From contig NZ_CP021112.1 of NCBI RefSeq assembly GCF_002119765.1, forward strand, positions 3,094,501-3,158,500: DNA of 64,000 nt, written 5' to 3'. The position numbers and the translations under genes are program-made. Below, in pieces: positions 1 through 8,312 of this stretch (positions within the stretch are counted from its first letter, which is position 1; every line of letters starts with the position of its first letter). The stretch comes from Pseudorhodoplanes sinuspersici. GTDB taxonomy: Bacteria; Pseudomonadota; Alphaproteobacteria; Rhizobiales; Xanthobacteraceae. The notes beneath the pieces were generated by a model. The model worked only from the letters and a program-made list of their open reading frames with translations, had not been told where the DNA came from and ran no database searches.

Positions 1-921
1 GAGATTGTGGTATTCGGTTGTCTGTTCATCCTGCTGCTGCACAAGTCGCGTAGCGGTATCGTTCCCCTGGTGCGCCAATATTTGCCGTTCAAGACCGACA
101 TGACAGCTCCGCCCGCAAAAGGAAGCGGAGTGAGCCTGCCGGAGATTGCGCCGCCCGGCCGTGGCAGCGTCTTGCTCAACGTGGACGGCATGACCAAGCG
201 GTTCGGCGGCCTCGTCGCCGTCGATAATGTGAGCTTCGAGGTGAAAGCCGGCACGATCACTGCGCTGATCGGCCCAAACGGCGCAGGGAAAAGCACGAGC
301 TTCAATCTCATCACCGGTGCATTGAAGCTCACCGCTGGCCACGTGACATTTGCGGGCCGTGATCTTTCCGGGGTCAAGCCGCATGAAGTCGTGTCGCTTG
401 GCATGGCGCGTACCTTCCAGCATGTGAAACTGCGACCGACCATGACGCTGCTCGAAAACGTAATGCTTGGTTGTTACCAGCGCACGCGATCGGGCTTCAT
501 CGCCGGCGCGCTGAAGCTCGATGGTGTCGAGGAACGTGCCGTCTACAATGAGGCGATGCGTGAGCTTGAGCGGGTCGGCCTTGCCGACAAGGCACATGAT
601 CTGGCGGGTAATCTCGCTCTCGGGCAGCAGCGCGTGCTGGAAGTGGCGCGCGCCCTTGCAGCCGGTCCGCTGCTGATCATGCTGGATGAGCCCGCGGCCG
701 GTCTGCGGAGCCTTGAGAAGAAGGCGCTGGCCGAATTGCTGCGCGGCCTGCGTGCCGATGGCAAGAGTATCCTGCTTGTCGAGCATGATATGGATTTCGT
801 CATGAGCCTCGCCGATCGTGTGGTCGTGCTGGATTTCGGGAAGAAGCTTGCCGAAGGTGCGCCGGCCGAAATCCAGGCCAATCCAGCCGTGCAGGAAGCC
901 TATCTCGGGAGCATCGAATGA
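1..921 (+). CDS. LivM-LivG fusion (permease C-terminus + ATPase), 5' partial
   Basis: The reading frame is open from base 1, so the gene starts upstream. The first ~28 residues are hydrophobic and resemble the last helix of a LivM permease. After a linker of ~30 residues comes a complete LivG-type ATPase with Walker A GPNGAGKS (about residues 91-98), an ALGQQR signature, Walker B MLDEPAAGL and the switch His in EHDMD. It energises uptake of a branched-chain amino acid or, as often for this family in soil alphaproteobacteria, an organic acid. The next gene, livF, overlaps it by 4 bases. Permease-ATPase fusions are known in the family; that this is one is inferred from the fragment. Confidence 0.85.
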   Translation, partial: EIVVFGCLFILLLHKSRSGIVPLVRQYLPFKTDMTAPPAKGSGVSLPEIAPPGRGSVLLNVDGMTKRFGGLVAVDNVSFEVKAGTITALIGPNGAGKSTSFNLITGALKLTAGHVTFAGRDLSGVKPHEVVSLGMARTFQHVKLRPTMTLLENVMLGCYQRTRSGFIAGALKLDGVEERAVYNEAMRELERVGLADKAHDLAGNLALGQQRVLEVARALAAGPLLIMLDEPAAGLRSLEKKALAELLRGLRADGKSILLVEHDMDFVMSLADRVVVLDFGKKLAEGAPAEIQANPAVQEAYLGSIE

Positions 922-1640
922 ACGCGATGCTCGAAGCAAAAAACCTGTCGGTCTCCTACGGCAAGCTGAATGCGGTGAAGGATGTCAGCTTCGCCGTTGA
1001 GGAGGGAAAAATCGTCACCATCATCGGCCCGAACGGTGCCGGCAAGACGACGCTGCTCAAGTCTCTGATGGGGCAATTGCCGGCAACTGGCCGGATTATC
1101 TATCGTGGCGAAGACATCGGTGATGCGCAGGTCGAAAGGCGCGTTGAGCGGGGCGTTGTTCTCGTTCCCGAAACGCGCGAACTGTTCACCGACATGGTGG
1201 TGGCGGACAATCTTCTGCTTGGTGCCTACATTCACCGGCGCAACGGCGCGCAGGTGAAAGAGGACCTTGAGAAAGTCTATACGCTGTTTCCACGGCTGCG
1301 CGAACGGCGGGAGCAGCTTGCCGGTACGCTATCGGGCGGTGAACGGCAGATGCTGGCGCTCGGTCGTGCGCTGATGGGACGCCCGAAACTTCTGATGCTG
1401 GATGAGCCAAGTCTTGGTCTCGCACCGATCATCGTGCGCGAGATCTTCAAGATCATCACACAGCTCGGTGCGCAGGGCGTGACGATGTTGCTGGTCGAGC
1501 AGAATGCGCGTGCTGCGCTGGAAACCGCCGATTACGGCTATGTGCTGGAGTCGGGTGAGGTCGTGCATCAAGGCAAGGCATCCGAGCTGATGCGGGACCC
1601 GAAGGTGATGGCAACCTATCTCGGCAAAAGCGCGTCGTAA
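918..1640 (+). CDS. livF: Liv-type ABC transporter ATP-binding protein LivF
   Basis: This is a 240-residue ATPase of the usual LivF length, with Walker A GPNGAGKT, signature LSGGERQM, Walker B LLMLDEPSLGLAP and the switch motif VEQN. It pairs with the LivG domain encoded just upstream to drive the same importer. The ATG overlaps the upstream stop (ATGA), which implies translational coupling. The acyl-CoA dehydrogenase gene follows after 50 bases containing a small inverted repeat (GCGGA/TCCGC at 1650-1664). Substrate cannot be told from the ATPase; the CoA-catabolic neighbours suggest a carboxylic acid. Confidence 0.93.
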   Translation: MNAMLEAKNLSVSYGKLNAVKDVSFAVEEGKIVTIIGPNGAGKTTLLKSLMGQLPATGRIIYRGEDIGDAQVERRVERGVVLVPETRELFTDMVVADNLLLGAYIHRRNGAQVKEDLEKVYTLFPRLRERREQLAGTLSGGERQMLALGRALMGRPKLLMLDEPSLGLAPIIVREIFKIITQLGAQGVTMLLVEQNARAALETADYGYVLESGEVVHQGKASELMRDPKVMATYLGKSAS

Positions 1641-1690
1641 GAGCGTGTGGCGGACAGTATCCGCTCCGATGGAAAGAACAGGAGTGAAAC

Positions 1691-2842
1691 GTGGATTTTT
1701 CTTTCTCCGAAGAGCAGATTCTTTTGCGCGACAGCGTCCGCAAATTGATGGAGCGGGTCGCAACGCCGGAGTATGTGGCCAAGCTGGATCGTGAGCGCGC
1801 CTATCCGCATGAATTGTTCGAGGCGTGGACCGCGGCCGGTCTCTTCGGGCTTCCCTTCTCCGAAGACCTCGGCGGCGCTGACGGCAACGTGCTCGATCTT
1901 GCGCTGGTGTCGGAAGAGATTGGCCGCACCAGTGCCGACCTCGTGATGGCCTATGCGGGCGCGCTCTTCTGCGGACTGACGGTGGCGCGCAAAGGCTCCG
2001 ACGAACAGAAGAAGGCATGGATCCCGCGACTGATCAACGGCGAGATCAAGTTTTCGATTGGAATTTCGGAGCCCGACGCTGGCTCCGATGTTGGCGCGAT
2101 CCGCACGTCGGCGCGTAAGGATGGGAAGGACTGGGTGCTCAACGGGCGCAAGGTCTGGCAATCCGGTGCGGGCGCAAAGGATAACGTCATCTGTCTCTAT
2201 GCGCGTACCGATACAAACGCGCATTACCGGCAGGGGATGTCACTCTTCCTGATTGAGAACGGCCGGCCCGGCATCTCGATGCGTAAACTCGACATGCTGG
2301 GCCGCTATTGCATGGGCACCTACGAGGTCACGTTGGAAGATGTCCGCGTGCCCGAAGACCAGATTATTGGCGGCGTGAACAACGGCTGGGATGCTCTCCT
2401 GTCCGGCTTGCAAACCGAGCGGATTACGGTCGCGGCTTGCGATGTCGGCAGCGCGCAGGGCGTGGTTGATCTCGCGCTAAATTATGCGAAGGAGCGCAAG
2501 CAGTTCGGCCGTCCGATCGGTCATTTCCAGTCGATCGCGCATATGCTGGCAGACATGCAGACCGAAGTGGAGGCCGCGCGCTCGCTCATGTATCGCGCTG
2601 CGTGGATGGTTGATGCCGGGCACAACGCCATGAACGAGATCAACATGGCGAAGCTGTTCGCCTCCGAAGTCTATGTCAAGGTCGCTAACATGGGCATGCA
2701 GGTCTACGGCGGCTACGGCTACAGCATGGAATATCCGATGCAGCGGCACTATCGGGATTCGCGGATTGCGACCGTCGTCGCCGGTACATCGCAGGTCATG
2801 CGCAACATGATTGCCGGCGGGATGGGGTTGAGGCCGCAATAA
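1691..2842 (+). CDS. Acyl-CoA dehydrogenase
   Basis: The 383-residue product has the standard length and domain order of the family: N-terminal helical domain, middle beta domain with GISEPDAGSD, and a C-terminal helical domain with the FAD/dimer motif RKQFGRPIG and QVYGGYGYSMEYPMQR near the end. It should oxidise an acyl-CoA to the 2-enoyl-CoA and pass electrons to ETF. The start is GTG with GGAG just upstream (ACAGGAGTGAAAC). It sits between a Liv transporter and a crotonase/acyl-CoA ligase set, so it probably acts in a beta-oxidation-like route. Chain specificity is not visible. Confidence 0.93.
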   Translation: MDFSFSEEQILLRDSVRKLMERVATPEYVAKLDRERAYPHELFEAWTAAGLFGLPFSEDLGGADGNVLDLALVSEEIGRTSADLVMAYAGALFCGLTVARKGSDEQKKAWIPRLINGEIKFSIGISEPDAGSDVGAIRTSARKDGKDWVLNGRKVWQSGAGAKDNVICLYARTDTNAHYRQGMSLFLIENGRPGISMRKLDMLGRYCMGTYEVTLEDVRVPEDQIIGGVNNGWDALLSGLQTERITVAACDVGSAQGVVDLALNYAKERKQFGRPIGHFQSIAHMLADMQTEVEAARSLMYRAAWMVDAGHNAMNEINMAKLFASEVYVKVANMGMQVYGGYGYSMEYPMQRHYRDSRIATVVAGTSQVMRNMIAGGMGLRPQ

Positions 2843-2859
2843 CCACTGTCATTCCGGGA

Positions 2860-2874
2860 CGCGGCTACGCCGCG
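2860..2874. terminator. Short GC hairpin between convergent genes
   Basis: CGCGGC and GCCGCG form a 6-bp stem around a 3-base loop. The hairpin overlaps the stop codon (TAG, 2865-2867) of the minus-strand monooxygenase and lies 18 bases past the acyl-CoA dehydrogenase stop. There is no T-run, so termination is only a guess; it may be a REP-like palindrome. Confidence 0.35.
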
Positions 2875-4001
2875 CCCTTCGTCTGCCGTTCGTATTCGGC
2901 AACGAATTTCGACGCGACCTTGCGGATACGCTCGATATCCATGCGGCCGGTGCGCGAGAGATAGGACATCGCGAAATCGTAGGGCGCCAGCGCCATGTGG
3001 TTGCTGAAATTCTCGTACCAAGCCGCGCTGTTGTTGGCGGCCGTGACCAGCTTGGCGAGGATCGGCTTGCGCTGCGCCTCATAAGCCGCAAGGGCCTCGC
3101 GAACATCTCGGGGATGAGCGCGGATGGCGCGGGCCAGAGCAATCGCATCCTCGATCGCCAGCCGCGTTCCCGATCCGATCGAGAAATGCGCCGTGTGTAG
3201 CGCATCGCCGAGGATCACCTTGTTGCCGGAAGACCAATGCTCGTTCCTGATGACCGGGAATTGCCGCCAGATTGACCGGTTCGAGATCAGCGGATGGCCG
3301 TCCAGCGTCTCTGCAAAGTGCTGCTGTAGAGTTTTGCGTGTCTCATCCTCGCTCATGCGGTCGAAACCGCTGTCGAAGAACGTCTTCTCGTTGCACTCGA
3401 CGAGGAATGTGCTCATCGTAGGAGAGTAGCGGTAATGGTGCGCGGTGATGGCGCCCGATGGCGTTTCGATAAAGGTTTGCGTCAGGACGTCGAACACTTT
3501 GGTGGTGCCGAACCAGGCGAACCGGTTCGTCAGGTAGGACAGTTTGGTCCCAAACGCCGTCTCATCAGAGCGCCGCACCAGCGAACTCACGCCATCGGCG
3601 CCGACAATCAGATCGGCATCGGCGAATTCCGAAAGGTCGGAGACCTGACGGTTGAAGTGGATGGTAATCCCTTCGGCACGCGCCTGTTGCTGCAAAAGCT
3701 GGAGAAGGTGAAGCCGCCCTATGGCACTGAAACCGATGCCGTCGATGGGCACCCTTACACCGCGGTGGACGACGGCTATATCATTCCAAATCTCCAGTTC
3801 CGGCGTGATGGCGCCAAAAATCTCCGGATCGTCTTCCTTCAGAAACTCGAGCGCGTTCTCGCCGAATACGACACCAAACCCAAATGTCGAATCCGGTGCA
3901 TTCTGCTCGACGACAGTCACTTCCACGGACAAGCCGCTACGCTTGAGCAGCAGTGAAAGATAGAGCCCGGCTGGGCCTGCCCCGATGATGACAATCCGCA
4001 T
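2865..4001 (-). CDS. FAD monooxygenase, salicylyl-/anthraniloyl-CoA hydroxylase type
   Basis: The 378-residue protein has an N-terminal Rossmann motif GAGPAGLYLSLL, the family stretch TFGFGVVF, the middle motif ADLIVGADGVSS and the C-terminal FAD motif ILGDALHTAHFSIGSG. Its closest recognisable relatives are the hydroxylase halves of salicylyl-CoA 5-hydroxylase and anthraniloyl-CoA monooxygenase/reductase. Here the C-terminal Old Yellow Enzyme half is absent, so it is a stand-alone hydroxylase. I chose the ATG at 4001 because the Rossmann fold begins two residues later; the frame stays open 67 codons upstream without homology. It is divergent from the crotonase-ligase operon. A ring-hydroxylating step on an aromatic CoA thioester is the likely role. 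Confidence 0.82.
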   Translation of the reverse strand: MRIVIIGAGPAGLYLSLLLKRSGLSVEVTVVEQNAPDSTFGFGVVFGENALEFLKEDDPEIFGAITPELEIWNDIAVVHRGVRVPIDGIGFSAIGRLHLLQLLQQQARAEGITIHFNRQVSDLSEFADADLIVGADGVSSLVRRSDETAFGTKLSYLTNRFAWFGTTKVFDVLTQTFIETPSGAITAHHYRYSPTMSTFLVECNEKTFFDSGFDRMSEDETRKTLQQHFAETLDGHPLISNRSIWRQFPVIRNEHWSSGNKVILGDALHTAHFSIGSGTRLAIEDAIALARAIRAHPRDVREALAAYEAQRKPILAKLVTAANNSAAWYENFSNHMALAPYDFAMSYLSRTGRMDIERIRKVASKFVAEYERQTKGAA

Positions 4002-4062
4002 GGTGGTCTTCCGAATAGGGCCGTGAAGCCGTGCGCAAAGATGCAAATTCAACAAACTCAAA

Positions 4063-4092
4063 TTGACAAAGGATGGGCAGAATGTCCATACT
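4063..4092 (+). promoter_or_regulatory. Candidate sigma-70 promoter for the crotonase operon
   Basis: A perfect -35 TTGACA at 4063-4068 is followed after 18 bases by CATACT (4087-4092), a 4/6 match to TATAAT. It lies in the divergent region between the monooxygenase and the crotonase, about 70 bases before the crotonase start. The -10 is inside the palindrome at 4085-4104. Confidence 0.45.
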
Positions 4093-4104
4093 GAAAAGTA
4101 TGGA
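4085..4104. promoter_or_regulatory. Perfect 20-bp operator-like palindrome
   Basis: TCCATACT and AGTATGGA are exact reverse complements separated by GAAA. The site overlaps the candidate -10 element of the crotonase operon and lies 84 bases from the divergent monooxygenase start. Size and symmetry suit a MarR- or TetR-family repressor sensing a CoA thioester, as known for many aromatic-acid operons. No such regulator gene is adjacent. Confidence 0.55.
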
Positions 4105-4159
4105 ACAAAGGCAGCGGGGCTAACCTGCGCCGATGGTGAGGAAATCTGCGGAGGTTTGC

Positions 4160-4969
4160 ATGGGGATGAACTGGGGCAAGCTGAACGTCGAGTTGCCGCC
4201 ATCTCTACGTGCGGAGCGGCGTGACGACATCGTCATTTTGCGCTTGTCGCGACCGGAAAAGCGGAATGCGATCGGTGGCGAAATGCTGCTCGGCATCCGT
4301 TTATTCTTTTCCAATCTCGCCGACGATGTGAAGGGCGTGGTGATCTGTGGTGAGGGCGACAATTTTTCCGCCGGTCTCGATCTGTCCGAATTGTCGGAGA
4401 AGGATGCTGCGGAAGGCGCGATGCTGTCGCGCGAATGGCACGAAGCGTTCCATCACGTGCAGTATTCGCGCGCGCCTGTGGTTGCGGTGCTGCATGGCGC
4501 AGTGATCGGTGCCGGGCTTGAACTGGCGAGTTGTGCGCATATCCGTGTGGCAGAGCCGTCGACGTATTACGGCCTGCCAGAAGGCCAGCGCGGCATTTTC
4601 CTCGGTGGTGGTGGTTCGATGCGGCTGTCGCGATTGATCGGCGTGCCGCGTGTGTTCGATCTGATGATGACTGGCCGCACGCTGAACGCGCAGGACGGCT
4701 ATCTGTTCGGCTTTGCGCAGTATCTGGTCGGGGAGGGCCAGGGACTGGCGAAAGGCATCGAATTGTCCAGGCGCATCGCCACCAATGCACCGCTGAGCAA
4801 TTACGCGATTATCCAGGCGTTGCCCCGCATTGCCGAGATGGGACCGGAAGAAGGCCTGTTCACCGAGGCGATGGTATCAGGCGTTGTGCAGAGCTCAACC
4901 GATGCGAAAGAACGGTTGCGTGCCTTTTTCGAAAAACGGGCCGCGAAGGTGACGAGGCCCGACGTCTGA
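4160..4969 (+). CDS. Enoyl-CoA hydratase/isomerase (crotonase) family protein
   Basis: The 269-residue protein has crotonase-fold marks: the first oxyanion-hole segment GEGDNFSAGLDLSEL and the second HGAVIGAGLELA, followed by YYGLPEGQRGIFLGGGGS in the catalytic region. It should hydrate, isomerise or hydrolyse an acyl-CoA. I start at ATG 4160 because GGAGG (4150-4154) is 5 bases upstream; an earlier in-frame start at 4133 has no such site. The acyl-CoA ligase follows 13 bases after its stop, so the two are co-transcribed. Exact reaction type is not resolved by sequence. Confidence 0.9.
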   Translation: MGMNWGKLNVELPPSLRAERRDDIVILRLSRPEKRNAIGGEMLLGIRLFFSNLADDVKGVVICGEGDNFSAGLDLSELSEKDAAEGAMLSREWHEAFHHVQYSRAPVVAVLHGAVIGAGLELASCAHIRVAEPSTYYGLPEGQRGIFLGGGGSMRLSRLIGVPRVFDLMMTGRTLNAQDGYLFGFAQYLVGEGQGLAKGIELSRRIATNAPLSNYAIIQALPRIAEMGPEEGLFTEAMVSGVVQSSTDAKERLRAFFEKRAAKVTRPDV

Positions 4970-4982
4970 AAGCGACGTTGTC

Positions 4983-6545
4983 ATGAGCGCACTCCGCTCT
5001 CTGGTGATTGGTGATGTTTATCGGCTGAATGCCGAACGGTTCGGCGAAAAGCCCGCTTTCGTCATGCCGGATGGACGCGTGCGCTCGTTCGCGGAGCTCT
5101 ATGAACGCGTCATACGCCTCAACAATGCTTTGCTGGATCGCGGTCTGAAGCCGGGTGATCGCGTCGGCATCCTGTCGCGCAACCGCATTGAGTATGTCGA
5201 GGGCTATGGCGTTTCGGCGAGCGGATTGATTGCGTTGCCTTTAAACTGGCGATTGGCGCCGCGCGAATTGCAGATTGTGCTGGAGAACGCGGAGCCTGCC
5301 GCCCTGATCGTCGATCAGTCGTTCACTCCAGTGATCGACGCAATTCGCGAGGCGCTTCCTTTCGTGCAGCATTTCATAGGCTTCGATGCGCCGCCGGGCA
5401 GCTGGCTCGGTTACGAAGCGCTGCTTGCCGGTGCATCGCCAACGCCGATCGAAGCACTGATTTCACCTGACGATACGGCGTGCCTCCTCTACACCAGCGG
5501 CACGACCGGTATCCCGAAAGGTGCCGAACTGACCCATCGCGGTCTGCTGCTGAATTGCGAAGCTGCGATCACTGAGATGTTTGGCTTTTCCGATGTCGAC
5601 GTGACGCTGGCGCCGATGCCGTTTTTTCATGTCGGCGGCATGTGGTATCATCTGTTTCCGAGTTTCGCTGCCGGCTGCACCACGATCATCATGCCGCAAT
5701 TCGACCCACAGGGCGCACTGGAATTGATGGCGCGACATCGTGTCACCAATACGCATCTCGTACCGACGATGATCCACACGCTGCTGGAACAGCCAAATAT
5801 TGCCACGTTCGATCTCTCGGGCTTGCGCCTGATGTTCTATGCTGCGTCGTCCATGCCGACGGAAACATTGAAGCGGGCGACGGCAACTTTTGCCTGCAAT
5901 TTTGCGCAAGGGTATGGCTCGACCGAGGCCGGTATGGTGACCTGCCTGACACCGGGTGATCATCGCCTTGCCCGAGCAGGGCGCGAAAACTTGCTGCTCG
6001 CCTGCGGGAGGACATTGGACGCTGTTACATTGCGTCTTGCGCCGCTCGACAATGCCGAGGATGAGGACATCGGCGAAATTCTCGTTCGCAGCCCGATGAC
6101 CATGGCCCGCTACTGGCGTAATCCCGAATTCACCGCGCAGATCATGCAGGATGGCTGGCTACATACGGGCGATCTCGGCCGCATCGATGATGAGGATTAT
6201 CTCTCTATTCTTGACCGTAAGAGCGACATGATCGTCACCGGTGGTGAGAATGTCTATCCGCGTGAAGTTGAAGACGTCTTGCTGCAGGACGTCGACATCG
6301 CCGAGGTTGCCGTGTTCGATCTACCGGACCCGCGCTGGGTGCAAAAAGTCGTCGCTGCGGTCGTGCTCAGGAGCGAAGGCGCGGCGGCGGATATGCTCCT
6401 GTCGCGCGCGCGGCAAAAGCTGGCGGGCTACAAATGCCCAAAGCATATTTTTATTACGGAAAGTCTGCCGAAAAATGCGGCTGGGAAGGTGCTTCGCAAG
6501 GTCCTGCGGGACACATATCGTTTGAAAGAAACGGCCGACGTCTAG
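4983..6545 (+). CDS. Acyl-CoA synthetase (AMP-forming)
   Basis: The 520-residue protein carries the ANL motifs in order: P-loop LLYTSGTTGIPKGAE (about residues 165-179), QGYGSTEAG, the hinge TGDLGRIDDEDYLSILDRKSDMIVTGGENVYP, and the C-terminal catalytic lysine region NAAGKVLRK. It activates a carboxylic acid with ATP and CoA. Length and motifs fit medium/long-chain or aryl-acid ligases; specificity is not clear. It lies between the crotonase and the DUF849 gene on the same strand and probably makes the first CoA thioester of the pathway. Confidence 0.92.
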   Translation: MSALRSLVIGDVYRLNAERFGEKPAFVMPDGRVRSFAELYERVIRLNNALLDRGLKPGDRVGILSRNRIEYVEGYGVSASGLIALPLNWRLAPRELQIVLENAEPAALIVDQSFTPVIDAIREALPFVQHFIGFDAPPGSWLGYEALLAGASPTPIEALISPDDTACLLYTSGTTGIPKGAELTHRGLLLNCEAAITEMFGFSDVDVTLAPMPFFHVGGMWYHLFPSFAAGCTTIIMPQFDPQGALELMARHRVTNTHLVPTMIHTLLEQPNIATFDLSGLRLMFYAASSMPTETLKRATATFACNFAQGYGSTEAGMVTCLTPGDHRLARAGRENLLLACGRTLDAVTLRLAPLDNAEDEDIGEILVRSPMTMARYWRNPEFTAQIMQDGWLHTGDLGRIDDEDYLSILDRKSDMIVTGGENVYPREVEDVLLQDVDIAEVAVFDLPDPRWVQKVVAAVVLRSEGAAADMLLSRARQKLAGYKCPKHIFITESLPKNAAGKVLRKVLRDTYRLKETADV

Positions 6546-6572
6546 GGATCTTACAACAGGAGAGGATGAGAA

Positions 6573-7481
6573 ATGGAAACGCCGAAAGTCATCGTCACCA
6601 TCGCGCCGACCGGTGGTATGGCCAGCAAAAAGCAAAACCCAAACATCCCGACGCAGCCGCAGGAAATCGCCGACGACGTGTATCGCTGCTACAATGCCGG
6701 CGCCAGCCTGGTCGCGGTGCATGCGCGACGGCCCGACGACGAAGCGACCTGCAATCCGGAAATATATCGGACGATCAACAAGCTGATCCGCGATAAATGC
6801 GACATCATCCTCAACAACTCCACCGGCGGCGGCATCAATGGCGACATGGTGCGCAAGGCGGAGAATGGCTATTACGAGATCATCTGGGAGGAGCGCCTGA
6901 AAGGCATGGAAGCTGGCGCGGAGATGTGCACGCTCGACCCGACAACGATCAATGCGACCTTTGAAGGCCGCGAAATCCTGATGAATACCTCGCCGTCGCG
7001 CTGCAAATTCCTTGCGGCCGAGATGCAGAAGCGTGGCATCAAACCGGAATGGGAAGTGTTTTCGCCCACCCACCTGATCCAGGACGTGCAGGCGTGCCTC
7101 GATGCAGGGCTTGATACCAAGCCTTATTTCGTCAACTTCGTACTGAATGCCAATAAGGGATTCCAGGGCGCGATGCCCTATACGCCCAAGGTGCTGCAGC
7201 AAATGGTCGAGTTGATGCCGGAGGGCGCGATTTTCAACGTCAGCGCCATCGGCATCGCGCAGCTCAATGCCGCGGTGCAGTCGCTTTTGCTTGGCGGCCA
7301 CGTCCGGGTGGGTCTTGAAGACAACCTCTATTATTCGCGTGGTCGGCTCGCAAAGAATGTCGAACTGGTCGAGCGTGTGGTCCGCATTATCCGCGAATTC
7401 GGTATGGAGCCGGCGACGCCTGCGGAGGCTCGGACGATCATTGGCCTGCCGCAGCTGTCGCAGCGCAAGGGCGCAGCGTAG
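6573..7481 (+). CDS. BKACE family (DUF849) beta-keto acid cleavage protein
   Basis: The 302-residue protein matches the 3-keto-5-aminohexanoate cleavage enzyme superfamily: N-terminal IVTIAPTGG, a TGGG loop after LNNS, and the C-terminal [12 protein letters not shown], which carries the conserved Glu. These Zn enzymes condense a beta-keto acid with acetyl-CoA to give acetoacetate and a new CoA thioester. The usual HxH zinc motif reads A48-V-H50 here, so one metal ligand appears to be missing. An AACAGGAGAGG ribosome site precedes the ATG. It closes the crotonase-ligase operon. Confidence 0.88.
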   Translation: METPKVIVTIAPTGGMASKKQNPNIPTQPQEIADDVYRCYNAGASLVAVHARRPDDEATCNPEIYRTINKLIRDKCDIILNNSTGGGINGDMVRKAENGYYEIIWEERLKGMEAGAEMCTLDPTTINATFEGREILMNTSPSRCKFLAAEMQKRGIKPEWEVFSPTHLIQDVQACLDAGLDTKPYFVNFVLNANKGFQGAMPYTPKVLQQMVELMPEGAIFNVSAIGIAQLNAAVQSLLLGGHVRVGLEDNLYYSRGRLAKNVELVERVVRIIREFGMEPATPAEARTIIGLPQLSQRKGAA

Positions 7482-7511
7482 TTCTGAACCAGCAACGGAT
7501 GAATATGAGGC

Positions 7512-7525
7512 GCGCCGCGCGGCGC
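7512..7525. terminator. GC palindrome between convergent genes
   Basis: GCGCCGC/GCGGCGC is a perfect palindrome 31 bases after the BKACE stop and just before the minus-strand soxA stop. There is no T-run. It may help end transcription from either side, or be a REP-like remnant. Confidence 0.3.
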
Positions 7526-7526
7526 T

Positions 7527-8312
7527 TCAGGGCCGCACGCCGGGTGCGTCCATTGTCATTCCGCGCGCACGCCACATCAGGAACAGCTCGAGGTCCACAT
7601 ATTCGGGCGCGCCGAGCGGATAGGGCTCGGCGCGAATGCCGGTCATGCAGTTGCGAAGCCGCCGCTGCAACGAACCGAGATTCTGCCATTCCAGACGGTA
7701 GATCGGATAACCGGTCGGATGCGCCTGCGGGATGATATTGCCAGCGAGGCTCTTGCCCCAGTTGTCGTCATGGCATTGCGCGCATGACAGATTGAGCTGA
7801 CCCTGGCGCTGGTGAAACATCGCGCTGCCTTTTTCAAGGAAAGGCTTGAGCCGCGGGTCGTCGAATTGCGCGATCGGTTCGCCACGCGATTGCATGGCGA
7901 TATAGGCTGTCAGTGCCAGTAACTCTCGGCTTTCGTAAGCCAGTGGCGGTGATTTCTGATCCTGTTCGCGCGATATGTTGATGCGCTGTTCCAGATTCAC
8001 CGGCTGGCCGTTGCCGCCGTCGAAAGCGGGATAGCGCGCCGCGACACCTTTCATGCTGGTGGCGGCATCGCCATGACAATCGGCACAGGACTTGCCGGAT
8101 GCGCCGGCCTTGGCATTCCATAACGCTTCGCCATCCAGCACGAACAGCATGGCCGGGTTGGTAGTGTCGTCGTCCTGCATTGCCTTGTTGTCGCGGCTCA
8201 TGTCTTCATAGGACGAACGGCGCTGGTCCAGTGGGATCTCGGCGGCCGACAACGCCGCTGCAAACACGAGCAGGCCCGCAACAACACTTGCCGCCAATAA
8301 TCGTCCGTTCAT
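7527..8312 (-). CDS. soxA: SoxA, diheme c-type cytochrome of SoxAX
   Basis: The 261-residue exported protein has a signal peptide (MNGRLLAASVVAGLL...) and two haem sites, CADCH and CAQCH. Near the C-terminus RRLRNCMTGIRAE matches the SoxA active-site cysteine/arginine region, where a cysteine persulfide forms. SoxAX couples a sulfur compound to the SoxY cysteine in the periplasm. The start at 8312 overlaps the soxZ stop by 4 bases and fits the signal peptide; an earlier start is possible but has no homology. It is the last gene of a seven-gene operon with a molybdenum hydroxylase. Confidence 0.92.
   Translation of the reverse strand: MNGRLLAASVVAGLLVFAAALSAAEIPLDQRRSSYEDMSRDNKAMQDDDTTNPAMLFVLDGEALWNAKAGASGKSCADCHGDAATSMKGVAARYPAFDGGNGQPVNLEQRINISREQDQKSPPLAYESRELLALTAYIAMQSRGEPIAQFDDPRLKPFLEKGSAMFHQRQGQLNLSCAQCHDDNWGKSLAGNIIPQAHPTGYPIYRLEWQNLGSLQRRLRNCMTGIRAEPYPLGAPEYVDLELFLMWRARGMTMDAPGVRP

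Noticed and set aside
4002-4202. 67-residue N-terminal extension of the FAD monooxygenase
   Set aside because: The Rossmann motif starts at residue 4 from ATG 4001, and the extension would cover the divergent promoter and the crotonase start.
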